Source: Parachlorella kessleri (lineage: Eukaryota > Chlorophyta > Trebouxiophyceae > Chlorellales > Chlorellaceae). From it: a stretch of 21,930 nucleotides of DNA. Position numbers and translations under genes: made by a program. Numbering within the stretch: the first letter of the stretch is position 1; each line of letters begins with the position of its first letter. Shown in pieces: positions 1-9,258 of the stretch. A model generated the notes under the pieces. That model did not search any database, had not been told where the DNA came from, and saw nothing but the letters and a program-made list of their open reading frames with translations. Location of the stretch: assembly GCA_001598975.1 (NCBI GenBank), contig BBXU01002352.1:1-21930 (forward strand), read 5' to 3'.

Positions 1-351
1 AGGATTGTTATAAAAAAAAAAAACACCGCTTGATACCCCGTGGGTGTGCAGGCGGCGCATGCCAAGACAGTCGATGTCGCAACTGCATAGTTGGTTACAA
101 CCTACGAAAATGGGACATCCACCCTAGGAGCAAGCCCTTAAGCCTCAGGCTGCCCCTTGGCAGGACCAGTGTCCCAGCTTCACCAAGGGGCCAGTGTGAC
201 ATTCTTTCGCACCATGGGGTATTAGTAGTATTGAAGGCAGGACTGCACACTCCATCCCTCCCCTCAACTCCTCCACCTGCGGCCACGTCTTCCAAAGCCA
301 CATGCGAAGCCCTGCTAACCCCCCTAGACAACATCCCGGCCTGGCACTCAC

Positions 352-3300
352 ATAGGTAGACAGCACAATGAAGTGCGTGCCTGGCAGCCGCTGCGAGTAG
401 TAGGAGTTGTTTGGCTGCACCTTGGCTTCGTTGACAAACCGCTCCGGCTTCAGGCCGTGCACATCCAGGTAGGTGGCCGCATAGTTGGGGGAGGTGTTAA
501 TCACCCGGGGGTCCGTGGGCACTGGGTACCGTGCATTGATGGCTGCAACAGGCATGGACGCAGAAGTGGGCGCAGATAATACTTCCAAGCACAGGATGGA
601 CAGGCACCTTGAGGCGTAGAGAGTCAGCCCCAGTAAGATAGCCAGGAAACCTGCTCAGCAAGGGTGTCTAGGGTTGAGGTGTTGGGGCATGCTGTCCCCA
701 CCAGCGACAGAGTTGTCCGCTGCTGCCAGGGCGCGAGTGCACTGGCCAGTGCCGCCAGTTCAAAGTGAAACCGAGGATATAATGACTTCACAACTGCATG
801 CACTTTCGGCAGCTGAACCACTCGCCTGCAAATGTACGGTAGTTGTGATTGGTCTGCATCTCCCTGCAATGACAACAGGGGCAGGAGCACGACACTGCAA
901 TATGCCCTAATGAATCGTTTTGAGAACCCTTCCTGCGAACCAACCCCCTGGGACCCCGCGTGCCCTCACCCCACGCGGTCGATGAAGCAGACACAACTTG
1001 CAACTGGGAGTGTTCCAGGATAGCATGGCAACTCATTCCGTGACTAGCTGCAACAGGCTGCCACCCACAAAGCTGACCTGTCATGGTTGCCGTGGATGTG
1101 CATGATGGGAACCCGTGAGAACAGCCGCTCTGTCAGCCGGGCCCACGTGTCCCAGCGCCTGCGCCCAGTGAGTCAAATGAGTGATCATCCACCAGCAACG
1201 CAGGCGACCAGTCCGCCCAGCACAACACTGTGTGACTCGTGTGGCCAACCTAGGGCCAGTATGGCACCCTGTGCACAGCCGTACCTCTGGTCAGAGGATA
1301 GCTTGCAGTATGTCTCGCTGGCGTCGCTGCAGTAGTTATCTGCAGCGTGGCAGCACACCCACAGTTGGCGAGCTACAGGGCCGGCAGCCTTGGGTGGAAG
1401 CCAACTGCACCGATACCTACATGCAGGCAGACACAGCCAAGTGGTGCCTAGTCAGGACACCAGGCTACTTCAAGGGCACCAGCAGGTAGGTCCTACATCC
1501 CCTGGACCTACTGCTTCCACCTTGCTAAGAAGTTTCAAAGGTGTCAATGCAGGTGCGCTCCCCCCACCCCCACCCCACCCTAGAGCACCCCCCAGCTTTG
1601 GAATCGCACCCTTGACGAGATTCACGGGCACAAGGCCACCTAAATACACTTGGGACACCAGTCATCACTACAAGCTCACCTGCGTAGCTGGAGTCCCCAA
1701 CATGCCACACAAGGTCAGGGTGGTGGTGGCGGAGGTGCTTGAGGGTCGCAGAGGAGTTGAGAGTCTGGCCTGTGTGCCAGCAGCAGCAGGGCACCGCAAG
1801 CCTTGGTGACTCGATAGGTGACTTCTACTACAAAGTAGGTAACCCAGACTTACACCCAAGGGCCTATAAACCCCCAAGCTGTCCTGTGTCTGCTGAGGTA
1901 GCTTGGCAGCTGCACTTATGAGGGTACCTGAGCGATACAAGAAAAACCACATGCTGCAACCCGTTTGGCAAGCTCCTTCTTGGCATGGGTGGACCATGAA
2001 GCACTCAAACACGACAAGCAGCTAACCAGGGCATGTTAGCCAGCAGGCCTGGTGCAAGCCACAGTTTACGCCGGCGCTCGCCCAGGTCCCCTATGACTCA
2101 CCCAGGTCCCCTATGACTCACCTAGGTCCCCTATGAGCCCTATGCTGATGGGCAGTTGGTCCACATCTCCTGGAACTTTAAAGGAACGCTCCTCAGACCA
2201 GCCGTACTTGTCACAGCCTGCAAATGACCGGGAAACACCTCAGCTTCACATCACGAGCTGGGACCTTCCGCACCCCAACGATAGCAACATCTCATTCTCA
2301 CAACACAGGCACAGACCTTCATGCACCCCCTGTTGGCAAGCTCCAGAAGCACGACCACCAGCTGCATGCGCTGTACAGCTGTATAGCCTGCCGCCTGCAT
2401 ACTTGCTTACTGGCTACACCACTTGCCTACTGAGTAGTAGTATGTTGCCCCTGGAGTAAGGTCTTTGAGCAGCACATGATGAATAATGGGGCTCTGCAGG
2501 CGGCAGTCAGGTCATATCACCATTCAAACCTCGTTCATACACCTTGCTATCGAGCCACAGGAATTCTCAGGAAACTGCCCCAAACCATGTGATCATGGCC
2601 AGCTTTTCTACATCAAAGTTGTAATGTGCTGAAGAGCTTAGGCTAGGTCATATATCTGAATGACTAACCTGCTTGCGGGTGGGCCAGGGCCTAAAGCAGA
2701 GGAGTCATTGCACGCAAGCCAAGCCACGCTTGCTCCTTTCTACACAGACACCACGGATGCCAAGCACTTGCCTGGTAGGTGCGGCCCCCTACGTCCTTGC
2801 CATACACGTATTTGTAGACTAGGTCTTTCTCTCCGATCACCGTGGCCTCCACATTCCCAGGCTCCTGGCCATACTTCACAATGCCAGGCACCTTCTCGGG
2901 GTCGTGAGGTGGTGGTGGGTGCCTTGTTTTACCGGTCCGGTGTTCTGCAGTGTTTTGGCAGGAAAGTGAGTAGAGTTGTAGTATGCGTCACTCCAGGATC
3001 AGGCAGGGCTGCCAGTCTGGCAGGTTGTAAGCTATCTGGCCGGGCTGAAGGCTCAGTCTGCTTGGCTCTGCCAGCTCATCAGCACATAGGTTGGTCAACC
3101 GGCTGCCAGCACTCGCCTCCTGTCTGCCAGGAGACTAATATTGTCCACCCGCTGCTTGTCAGCGTCCAGGCAGACAAGTGGATTCCCTCAGGCTCATAGT
3201 GCTTCACAGTTCGCCTCTGCAGGCACACCCAAAGGGAGCAATTGATGGCCTCCAACCTGACTCAGCCTTGGACAGCGTAGTTGCCAGCAGGTGCTCCTTA

Positions 3301-3466
3301 CCACTCGGTGGTTGTGGAAAGGTATATCCGGCATGATGAACTTTAGGTCCTTGTCTGCGTCTCTGGACTTCTGCTTATCGGGCCAGATAACATCAAGCAG
3401 TTCACGGCTCTGGCAGGTGATGAGCATCCCCCATGCGAGGGCGATGGTCAAGGCCGCCCGCCCCAT
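352..3466 (-). CDS. Purple acid phosphatase-like metallophosphoesterase, secreted, 3' end beyond window
   Basis: Nine exons read on the minus strand: 3466-3302, 3216-3113, 2922-2772, 2493-2427, 2217-2122, 1769-1680, 1339-1285, 1158-1078, 542-352. The start is the ATG at 3466, giving a hydrophobic signal peptide (MGRAALTIALAWGMLITCQS). The N-terminal fibronectin-like domain is recognisable (TILVSWQT; PGIVKYGQEPGNVEAT; SPIIHHVLLKDLTPGATYYY). Catalytic motifs follow in family order: GDLG near residues 192-195, GDSSYADNY near 219-227, and HGNHD near 265-269, which by family knowledge supply metal ligands Asp, Asp/Tyr and Asn. The last exon has YYSQRLPGTHFIVLSTY, the usual LSSY region. The later VxxH and GHxH ligands must lie past base 1. 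Family members hydrolyse phosphomonoesters at a dinuclear metal centre, usually outside the cell or in the vacuole. Two introns look GC-AG. The exon 2/3 junction is weak. Exon 8 ends in phase 2 while exon 9 needs phase 1, so a short exon is probably missing between 1077 and 543. Confidence 0.87.
543..1077 (-). other. Phosphatase intron region, probably hiding a short unassigned exon
   Basis: This interval lies between exons 8 and 9. The donor is AG/GTCAGC at 1077 and the acceptor GTTGCAG at 543. The flanking phases (2 and 1) do not join, and other phosphatases have about ten residues between GNHD/E and the RYP.P segment. An exon of length 2 modulo 3 would solve this, but I could not pick one out with confidence. 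Confidence 0.5.
2081..2140 (-). repeat. Triplicated 20-bp unit containing the exon 5 splice donor
   Basis: Three head-to-tail 20-base units at 2121-2140, 2101-2120 and 2081-2100. The two lower ones are identical and the upper one differs at a few bases. On the minus strand each carries GGGGACCTRGG; the first two continue into GTGAGT, and the third has GCGAGC instead. The first unit holds the true end of phosphatase exon 5, which encodes the GDLG metal-binding motif, and its donor at 2121. The repeat therefore spans an exon-intron border. Confidence 0.9.
2218..2426 (-). other. Phosphatase intron 4 with GC-AG borders
   Basis: The exon ends with TCAGTAG and the intron begins GCAAGT; the acceptor is TTTGCAG at 2220-2218. 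The downstream exon needs a one-base carry-over to read CDKYGWSEERSFK. Only the GC donor supplies it; the nearby GT (GTAGGC) ends in phase 0 and would shift the frame. Confidence 0.8.
2494..2771 (-). other. Phosphatase intron 3 with GC-AG borders
   Basis: The exon ends ACCTACCAG and the intron begins GCAAGT, ending CTGCAG before AGCCCC. Both sides are in phase 0, giving RTYQ joined to SPIIHHV, the expected phosphatase sequence. A GT donor seven codons upstream (GTAGGG) would also keep frame but would drop VGGRTYQ. Confidence 0.7.
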
Positions 3467-4099
3467 GTGATCAGGCAAGGGCGAAACAATTCAAAAGCCT
3501 CAGTAGATTACACAGCCACGATCGGACGGACAGTTGACAGGCTACTGGCGACATCACCGTACAGCCTGTCATGACTAAAGCAGGGCACACGGTGGCATCC
3601 AAAAAGTGTCCAGCTGTTTAAGTCCAGCTGATGCAACCCAAATACCACAACTGCTATCCACCATACCTAATATGACTGTCAGAGCAACCTGTGTCCTGCC
3701 ACACCATTGTAAGTGCCAGCTCGTGGACGTTAGCAGCAAGTCAAGTGTTTGAGCAGGTCAAAGCACGCACCTGCAACCCTTGCAATGAACCCCCTTGGTC
3801 CCCCTAAAAAACTCTTGCTTGGTACGCTGCCTCCAGCTAAACCTCCAAGCGACCTGGCAGAGTCAGAGCTTGCGGAAGATTAAGTGAAATGAGGCTGGCA
3901 TTGACAGCTTCGAATCGTCACTCCTTGAGTACCTTCCCTGCCACTGTCACCAAAAGACAGGCAGCAAGCAGAGGAGAGTCATTCGCTGGCATTTACACGC
4001 ATCTATAGCACCCGGAAGTCCTAGCTAGCCATTGTTGGTCTATGTCTACACCACCAACCACACCTTATGAGAGACGAAAGCCTGGGGCCTTTCACTATA
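3467..4099. promoter_or_regulatory. Intergenic: phosphatase 5' region and 3' region of the small gene at 4100-4878
   Basis: No convincing coding exon. It must contain the phosphatase promoter and the 3' UTR of the gene on its right. Apart from a possible poly(A) signal at 3993-3997 I see no clear element, and no TATA box I would defend. Confidence 0.5.
3993..3997 (-). terminator. Possible TGTAA poly(A) signal
   Basis: TGTAA on the minus strand, about 100 bases past the stop codon of the gene ending at 4100. TGTAA is the usual poly(A) signal in green algae. A five-base motif occurs by chance, so this rests on position only. Confidence 0.35.
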
Positions 4100-4878
4100 T
4101 CACTTCACGTCCGGCGGGGCGTTTACCCCCCCCTCCCCAGGCAATGTCTCTTTCTTCCTGGCCTCTTCGTCAGTCGCTTCACCCTCCAGCCCGGCTTGCC
4201 ACCAAGCTCGTGCCTGGCCCTCAGGGCCGACTGCCTCAGGCACCAAGTTGGCATCACCATAGTTCAGTGCTGTTGGGCCTGCGGGGGTTATGAGCTCCTG
4301 GATCCCAAGGCAACGATTGGAAGGCAACTCTACTTAGAAGTTGAAGGCCTTTGCGGAGGCAACAAATTGCAACTGCACATATAGCTATGATGAGCGCAGT
4401 CCAACTGATCCTTAGCCTTCAGCCGCCGGCCACCTTGCTCTTTACTGAGCCCCTCGGGCCTTGCTTGCGTCTCTTGCTGCGGCACCTTCCTCGCGCTTGC
4501 GTGGCTCTCACGGTTGTCATTGGCCGCCTGGATGGTGACCTACAGCGCAGTGATTGGTGCAGTCTTCCCCAGGAGCACACAAAGGAGCATGTCATGAGGC
4601 ACTTTGCGATGTAGGTGTTGCAAACCTTTCGGCAGTTTAGGAATGTGTTCTGTACCACTCCCTTGGATATGGTGAGGAACTAGGCAATGCTAGCCTAAGT
4701 ACCCTACCAACTCTCGAGCCAAGTCTCTGCAGCGTGCTCTGCTGGAGCCTCAGCGACGTACCAGCCTGTGTGCGGTTGTCACGTTCCTGTTGAGCAAGGG
4801 TCTACAGCGTTGGGCATGGCGTCCAGATGCTTGTTTCCGAGCCAAGGGCTGAGTAGTCACACTTGCTACCCACGACAT
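4100..4878 (-). CDS. Small unrecognised protein, probably organelle-targeted
   Basis: Three-exon model: 4878-4762 (ATG at 4878), 4539-4434, 4278-4100 (TGA at 4102-4100), giving 133 residues. Phases match at both junctions (0, then 1+2). Donors are GTACGT (good) and GTGGCC (weak); acceptors are CTGTAG and CCCGCAG. The N-terminus is rich in Arg, Ser, Thr and Ala with no acidic residue for 39 residues (MSWVASVTTQPLARKQASGR...), as in chloroplast or mitochondrial presequences. The rest is hydrophilic (ANDNRESHASARKVPQQET; LNYGDANLVPEAVGPEGQ; EATDEEARKKETLPGEG) with two Trp near residue 100. I recognise no domain. A GTAAAC within the G-run near the 3' end could be another donor, so the C-terminus may differ. 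Divergent from the small gene at 5369. Confidence 0.55.
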
Positions 4879-5368
4879 CTTACGCGAACGTCGGAGGCTC
4901 GTTATAGCTCTGGAGGGCCGGTAAGGACCCCGTCGCCTGGCCAACTGCTTCGCACCTCCCTGGACAGGTCATAGCGCTCGCGCCCTGCTTGGAGTCAGTG
5001 CCTTGGGCTGAGACAGACAATCCTCTTTGCTACAACGACCACCATAGCACTCAGATGATTCCTACAGACGCTTTTACGCTGTGTAGCTTGACCGCAGTTA
5101 GTGGTCATGACTTGCTACTGATGCCTTGCTCGACTTGCCCGGTCCCATTTGGGCTGAAGGCAGTGAACCTGGGGCGAGCTTGCAAGCCTCACGGCATTCT
5201 AGGATACGCCTAGCAAGCAAGGTGGGAAACAGTGTGTAGCTACCTGCTGACATCCCAGCTTGACCGGCGGGAGGCCAGCAGATGCCGATATACACCCACA
5301 GTCGCTCACTGCGGACAAACTACTTGCTGTTGAGCTTACCAAGCAATCTCCCTAGACAGCCGATCATC
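4879..5368. promoter_or_regulatory. Shared divergent promoter region of two small genes
   Basis: 490 bases between the ATG at 4878 (minus) and the ATG at 5369 (plus). If both models hold, both promoters and 5' UTRs lie here. Another in-frame ATG at 5282 could extend the right-hand gene. I see no clear core-promoter motif. Confidence 0.4.
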
Positions 5369-5835
5369 ATGTTGACATCTCAGGCTGTGCGCCGGCCTGT
5401 CGCCTGCCCAATTGTTGCGCAAGCCCGGCCCCTGGGCTATGGGGCACGCAGGGCCGTGAGGAGGCCACTTACAACGGTAGCCTCGCTGCCAGCTCCCCCA
5501 CCGGTTGAGCCTTCTGAGCAGGGCGAGGGGACCAAGTTCGAGGAGAGGTGGGTGTGACTGTACTCTGATCACGTGTTGAAGCGTTTGAAACTGTACCACC
5601 ATGTGCAGCAAGCAAGTCGTTCACAGGTGGGCCAGTGGCTGCCGGACAGAAAAATGTGCCTGATCAATAGGCAATCCAGCCTTTCACCACCTGCAGGCAG
5701 CACGCCAAGGAGGCCGCCTCCAAGGGTGGTAACGGCGGGGCTGGCCAGGAGCACAAGCAGAGCAGCGAGTCTGACGCGGTGCTTAGGGACGTGGAGCCGG
5801 AAATTGCTGATGGAGAAGGGCAAGGTGACGGCTGA
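5369..5835 (+). CDS. Small unrecognised protein with plastid-type leader
   Basis: Two-exon model: 5369-5547 and 5697-5835 (TGA 5833-5835), 105 residues. The donor is AG/GTGGGT and the acceptor CACCTGCAG, with phases 2 and 1 in agreement. The N-terminus is Ala/Arg/Pro-rich and lacks acidic residues (MLTSQAVRRPVACPIVAQAR...ARRAVRRPLTTVASLPAPPP), like a chloroplast transit peptide. The mature part is hydrophilic, Gly/Glu/Asp-rich and presumably disordered (KFEERQHAKEAASKGGNG; SDAVLRDVEPEIADGEGQG). I chose the ATG at 5369 because the leader looks natural from there; the in-frame ATG at 5282 would give 134 residues. A shifted acceptor four bases on (GCAG/CACGCC) opens another frame to 5890 that is Arg/Ser-rich and less protein-like. 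No family recognised. Confidence 0.5.
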
Positions 5836-7540
5836 GGCTGGGGTGTGCGGCTTTGATACAACGTTTTCTGCAGAGATGAAGGAGGTCTGAAGCACCCCGC
5901 TTGAGAGGAGGAGGCTCGACTTTCCCTCGTGCTGGCACACATCTCTAGTCTGCTAGTGCACCTTACACCTCCCAGCCTTTGGCTGTGAGTGCTGGGTATG
6001 CGACTTGTACCTGGTTTACCCCAGGTCAATGAACTCATTGTGGTACCTTCTGAGCTGCAGGGTACAGCATGAGTGATATTAGCGAGAAGACGAGCAGCGG
6101 CGGGAAGGGTGACAAGTGAAGAGATTAATGATAGGTATGACACCGGCATGCCTGTCGCTATATGGCATTGTTGCTGACTTTCATGCAATGCCACTTCCAG
6201 CATAATATTCGCGCTTGTTGGGATGTAGGATATTATCTCTTAGGCCATGGAAATCATCGGTGCTTGTCTGGTTGCAGTTAGGGAGAGCTTTTTTGTGTCT
6301 GAGTATGAGTTTCCCAATCGCAAGGAGCCCGAGTGATATGATGCAATTTCTATCTCACGCAGTCTGGCATGGCCTTGGTGGCGAACTGTGTGCGTTGTAT
6401 TCTGTTCACAAGTATTGATCATCACCAAAGCACCATGGTGTGATAAGCAGTGAAGGGCATGCAACGTGTTTCAGGTTAGAAAGCTATGACATGCTGTCCA
6501 TTTGGTCGGTGATGCTACCACGGCAAAAAACCAAGGCTGTTGCGTCCCTGTAACCCTGCTGTAAATGGCACCTGGCAACAGCCAACCAGGGATGTGTACC
6601 CAGAAGGGTTCGAGTGGCTCCAGACTACACCCATCACGACGGTATCAGGCTCAGAAGTCAGGCAAAACTCGGGCGCATTCTGCATCCAGTTCTGTCAGTA
6701 CAGCCCAGTTCCCACTCCCTGTTCGCATTACCTGCCACCCATGCTAGTAAGGGCCTGCAATGGGGCTCTACACGAGGTAGACACATCGTGGCCTACATGC
6801 CGCCGTGCCTATTTAGCTTGTTGTGGCGAGAAAACAACTAAATTACCGTGCAGATCACAAGACAAGCAAGACACAAAGCATACCTGCATAAACCCAATGC
6901 AGTTCACCTATGTCTCTCCGCTGTTGCTTAGCCCTGCCACACTTAACTTGGATATATTTACATATATTTAACCTCGTTCTATGGTCAGTATTGACCTCAT
7001 CGGAGGGACTATTAGCGTTTGTGTCGTGATGGGGGTCTGGGGGATCATAGTCACAGGATGGCTAACCCCAAGCGCGCCTTACAAGACCGGCAGCAGGCAC
7101 GACACGAGTGATCAAGCGATCAGGCTGTTGAGAGGGAATGTGCCGCACTGTGTCTGTGCTTCCTGGTGCGGTGCCAAAATCTCCACTTCGTTCTTATCGA
7201 AGCTTTTCTTCTTTTCGAGATCCAGTCGTAAGACCGCTGAACACCATAAAGCTGATTACCATGAATCCAAACTATCAGGTTCTTCAACCACATACCAACA
7301 TGTAAGCCTCAGTCAGTCAGAAGAGTTGATCGCTTCTGCTTATCAACAAACCTGACGGTGTCAAGGTTCCAAGTTATGCAGGAAGCGTCCTTGGGGAGCA
7401 CGGCTGAGGCGGTTGTTTGGTGACTGCCTGGTGAGATGAGCCTCCTGTGCCTTGCACCATTTTCAAGCTGCTGCAGAACCTTAGGTCACTTCCACGCAGA
7501 CACTGTGCATTGTCACGCTGGACAATTTTCCTGCTGACAG
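5836..7540. other. 1.7-kb stretch with no convincing gene
   Basis: Open frames here are short, have unnatural composition and lack paired splice sites. It may contain the 3' UTR of the small gene to the left and the promoter or first exons of the coiled-coil gene to the right. One candidate for the latter is the ATG at 7376 followed by about 15 codons, but its phase does not join the exon at 7541. A diverged repeat copy lies at 6658-6702. Confidence 0.5.
6658..6702 (+). repeat. Dispersed repeat A, copy 1
   Basis: 45 bases matching 18050-18095 at about 39 of 46 aligned positions with one single-base gap; the core includes CTGTCAGTACA. Similarity fades on both sides. Neither copy lies in a predicted exon. 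It could be a remnant of an interspersed element. Confidence 0.55.
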
Positions 7541-9038
7541 GGTTACAAGGCGCCCTTGCCCCCCATGCTGCAGAGCAAGAGCGACAACAAACCCGAGGAA
7601 TACGAGCGTATCTGTTTGACAGGCACTCCACTAGAGCCTACCTACCTCGGTGCAGATCCACCAACAGTGCCGACTAGCACTGATGCGCTGGGCGGCGCTC
7701 TGGCTCTGGTACTGAAGTCTGCTGGAAGACCTCTATTTGATGGACCGAACTTGCACGGCTGCCAGCAGGTAGTGCGCAGCTCTGCAGGTTGACACCCTTC
7801 TACCCATTGGCTGACACACGGCCGGGCTGGGCTTTTCCAGCTGCGTCCTGGTGGCACCGCAAGGCACTGCTGGCTTTTGTGCCTGCTCCCATCCACCTTA
7901 ACACCGCCTGCTGTGACAGCTGCTTGGATTCGTGACAATCCAGCATGCTTTTCTGGCCTGCCCTAAACCCACTCCCACACCCACAACTGCCCCTGGCGTA
8001 TTGCAGACCGCTGAAGCACTTTCCCGCAAATTGGAGCAGCAGCACCAGGCCTTGCTGTCCTTGCTCAGCAGGCAGCCTTCAAGAGCTGCAGCCCCCCTTC
8101 CTGTTCAGTTGCCCAGCAGCGCTGCTGCAGTCACCACACCACTGCTGAGGCCCACCCTGACCCGCCAGCTCTCTTCGGACCCTCCATTTATAAACGTTGA
8201 TATTCCTGGCTCCTCCAGCCGAACTGTCCTCCAGGGCAGTGCCAACCCGCTGTATGAGGACAGCGCCAAGCCCAGCCTCATCCAGAGGATGCAGGAACAG
8301 CACCGACAAGAGCTGCAGCAGCTGCGGCAGGAGCTCGAGGCAGAGGGGCAGCGGCAGCTGGCTCAAGCTGCGGCAGGGCATGCAGAAGCGCTGGCAGCAG
8401 CAGTGGCACGCCATCAGAGGGCCTTGCAGGTAGAAGCTCCCCTATACTTGCCCTTTTTCAGGGTAGGATGGTTATCTTGCAAGTAATTGGCAGCCGACCG
8501 ATGCCAGATGTCTTGCCATGGCAGCGGGGCGGCAGATTTTTGCTTTGCAGCAGCTACACCTCTCTTTCTTCCTGCCGGTAGGAAGGTCCCCTGGGTCTGT
8601 CGGATGGGCTGGCGGGTAAGCCACTCCCTGAGTTTGCTTCAGCTGTTGCCTGTGCAGGAAGTATCAGCAAACACTAAGACATTGCAGCAGCAGCTTCAGA
8701 CGGTTGAAAACTTAGCCAGGCAAAGGGAAGAGAGCCTGAAGGCAGAAGTGGCTCAGCTGCATGCTAGGCTGCAGGCTCTCACCGCAGAACTGAGGAAGGT
8801 GCGGCATGCAGGCAAGGAGCAGCAGGCGCAGCAGTCCTGGGGCAGGGATAACCTGACCGTGTCTTCTGGCCCGTCGAGACGGAACAGCCAGGCCGGCAGC
8901 CAAGGGTGGGGCAGAAGCCCTCAAGTGCGGAAGGGCAGCGGAAGTAATCAAGAGCAAGCGAGGCTGCAATCAGAAAGTGCCATCCAGCGTAGCAACAGCA
9001 CTGCAGCCAGCAGGCCGCCACTGCAGGCCAGCAACTAA
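7541..9038 (+). CDS. Coiled-coil protein of unknown function, 5' end uncertain
   Basis: Exons 7541-7768, 8007-8429 and 8658-9038 (TAA 9036-9038) join in phase 0 with GTAGTG and GTAGAA donors and TTGCAG/GTGCAG acceptors, giving about 343 residues. The frame has a stop at 7535, just before the acceptor-like CTGACAG/GG, so either an upstream exon exists or translation starts at the ATG at 7565. Order of parts: a Pro/Thr-rich start (PEEYERICLTGTPLEPTYLG), a short heptad helix (TAEALSRKLEQQHQALLSLL), a Ser/Pro/Ala linker with a possible phospho or docking stretch (LTRQLSSDPPFINVDIPGSS), then a long coiled coil (LIQRMQEQHRQELQQLRQEL onward and EVSANTKTLQQQLQTVENLA onward) broken by the last intron, and a basic Ser/Gln-rich tail ending PPLQASN. 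A scaffold or cytoskeletal role is possible, but no family is recognised. Confidence 0.7.
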
Positions 9039-9098
9039 CATGCACAGTGGGTAGGAGAGGGTGCTGCTGCCAGCGGGCCGGCGCTGCAGGCCAGCAAA
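9001..9098 (+). repeat. CDS end duplicated into the 3' UTR
   Basis: 9001-9035, the last coding bases of the coiled-coil gene, match 9064-9098 beyond its stop at 30 of 35 positions. The second copy would read AASGPALQASK in place of AASRPPLQASN. This is a local direct duplication across the stop codon. Confidence 0.8.
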
Positions 9099-9160
9099 CA
9101 GCTAGGCTGTGCGTTAGGAACACGATGGCAGGAGAATGCGAACAGAACGTTATTATTAAG

Positions 9161-9190
9161 GGTGGCAGGTAATGCGATCTGAGAGGAGTT
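9161..9190 (+). repeat. Dispersed repeat B, copy 1
   Basis: GGTGGCAGGTAATGCGATCT and the bases that follow match 16765-16794 at 23 of the first 25 positions, with weaker similarity continuing for some 30 bases. The other copy is inside intron 3 of the Mpv17-family gene. Confidence 0.5.
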
Positions 9191-9253
9191 ACAGGTATAC
9201 TGGGCTGACAGGGTTGTATGCAGGTATGCTCAGAACGTTTTTCTTCGAGGACT

Positions 9254-9258
9254 TGTAA
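9254..9258 (+). terminator. Possible TGTAA poly(A) signal
   Basis: TGTAA about 216 bases after the coiled-coil gene stop. It fits the green-algal signal by sequence and position only. Confidence 0.3.

Noticed and set aside
2660..3199. Plus-strand 179-codon frame
   Set aside because: Antisense to phosphatase exons 2 and 3, which have clear family motifs.
5664..6203. Minus-strand 179-codon frame beginning with ATG
   Set aside because: Ser/Pro/Leu-rich shadow antisense to exon 2 of the small gene at 5369-5835.
6605..6618. GGTTCGAGT resembling a tRNA B box
   Set aside because: No A box, acceptor stem or cloverleaf could be built around it.
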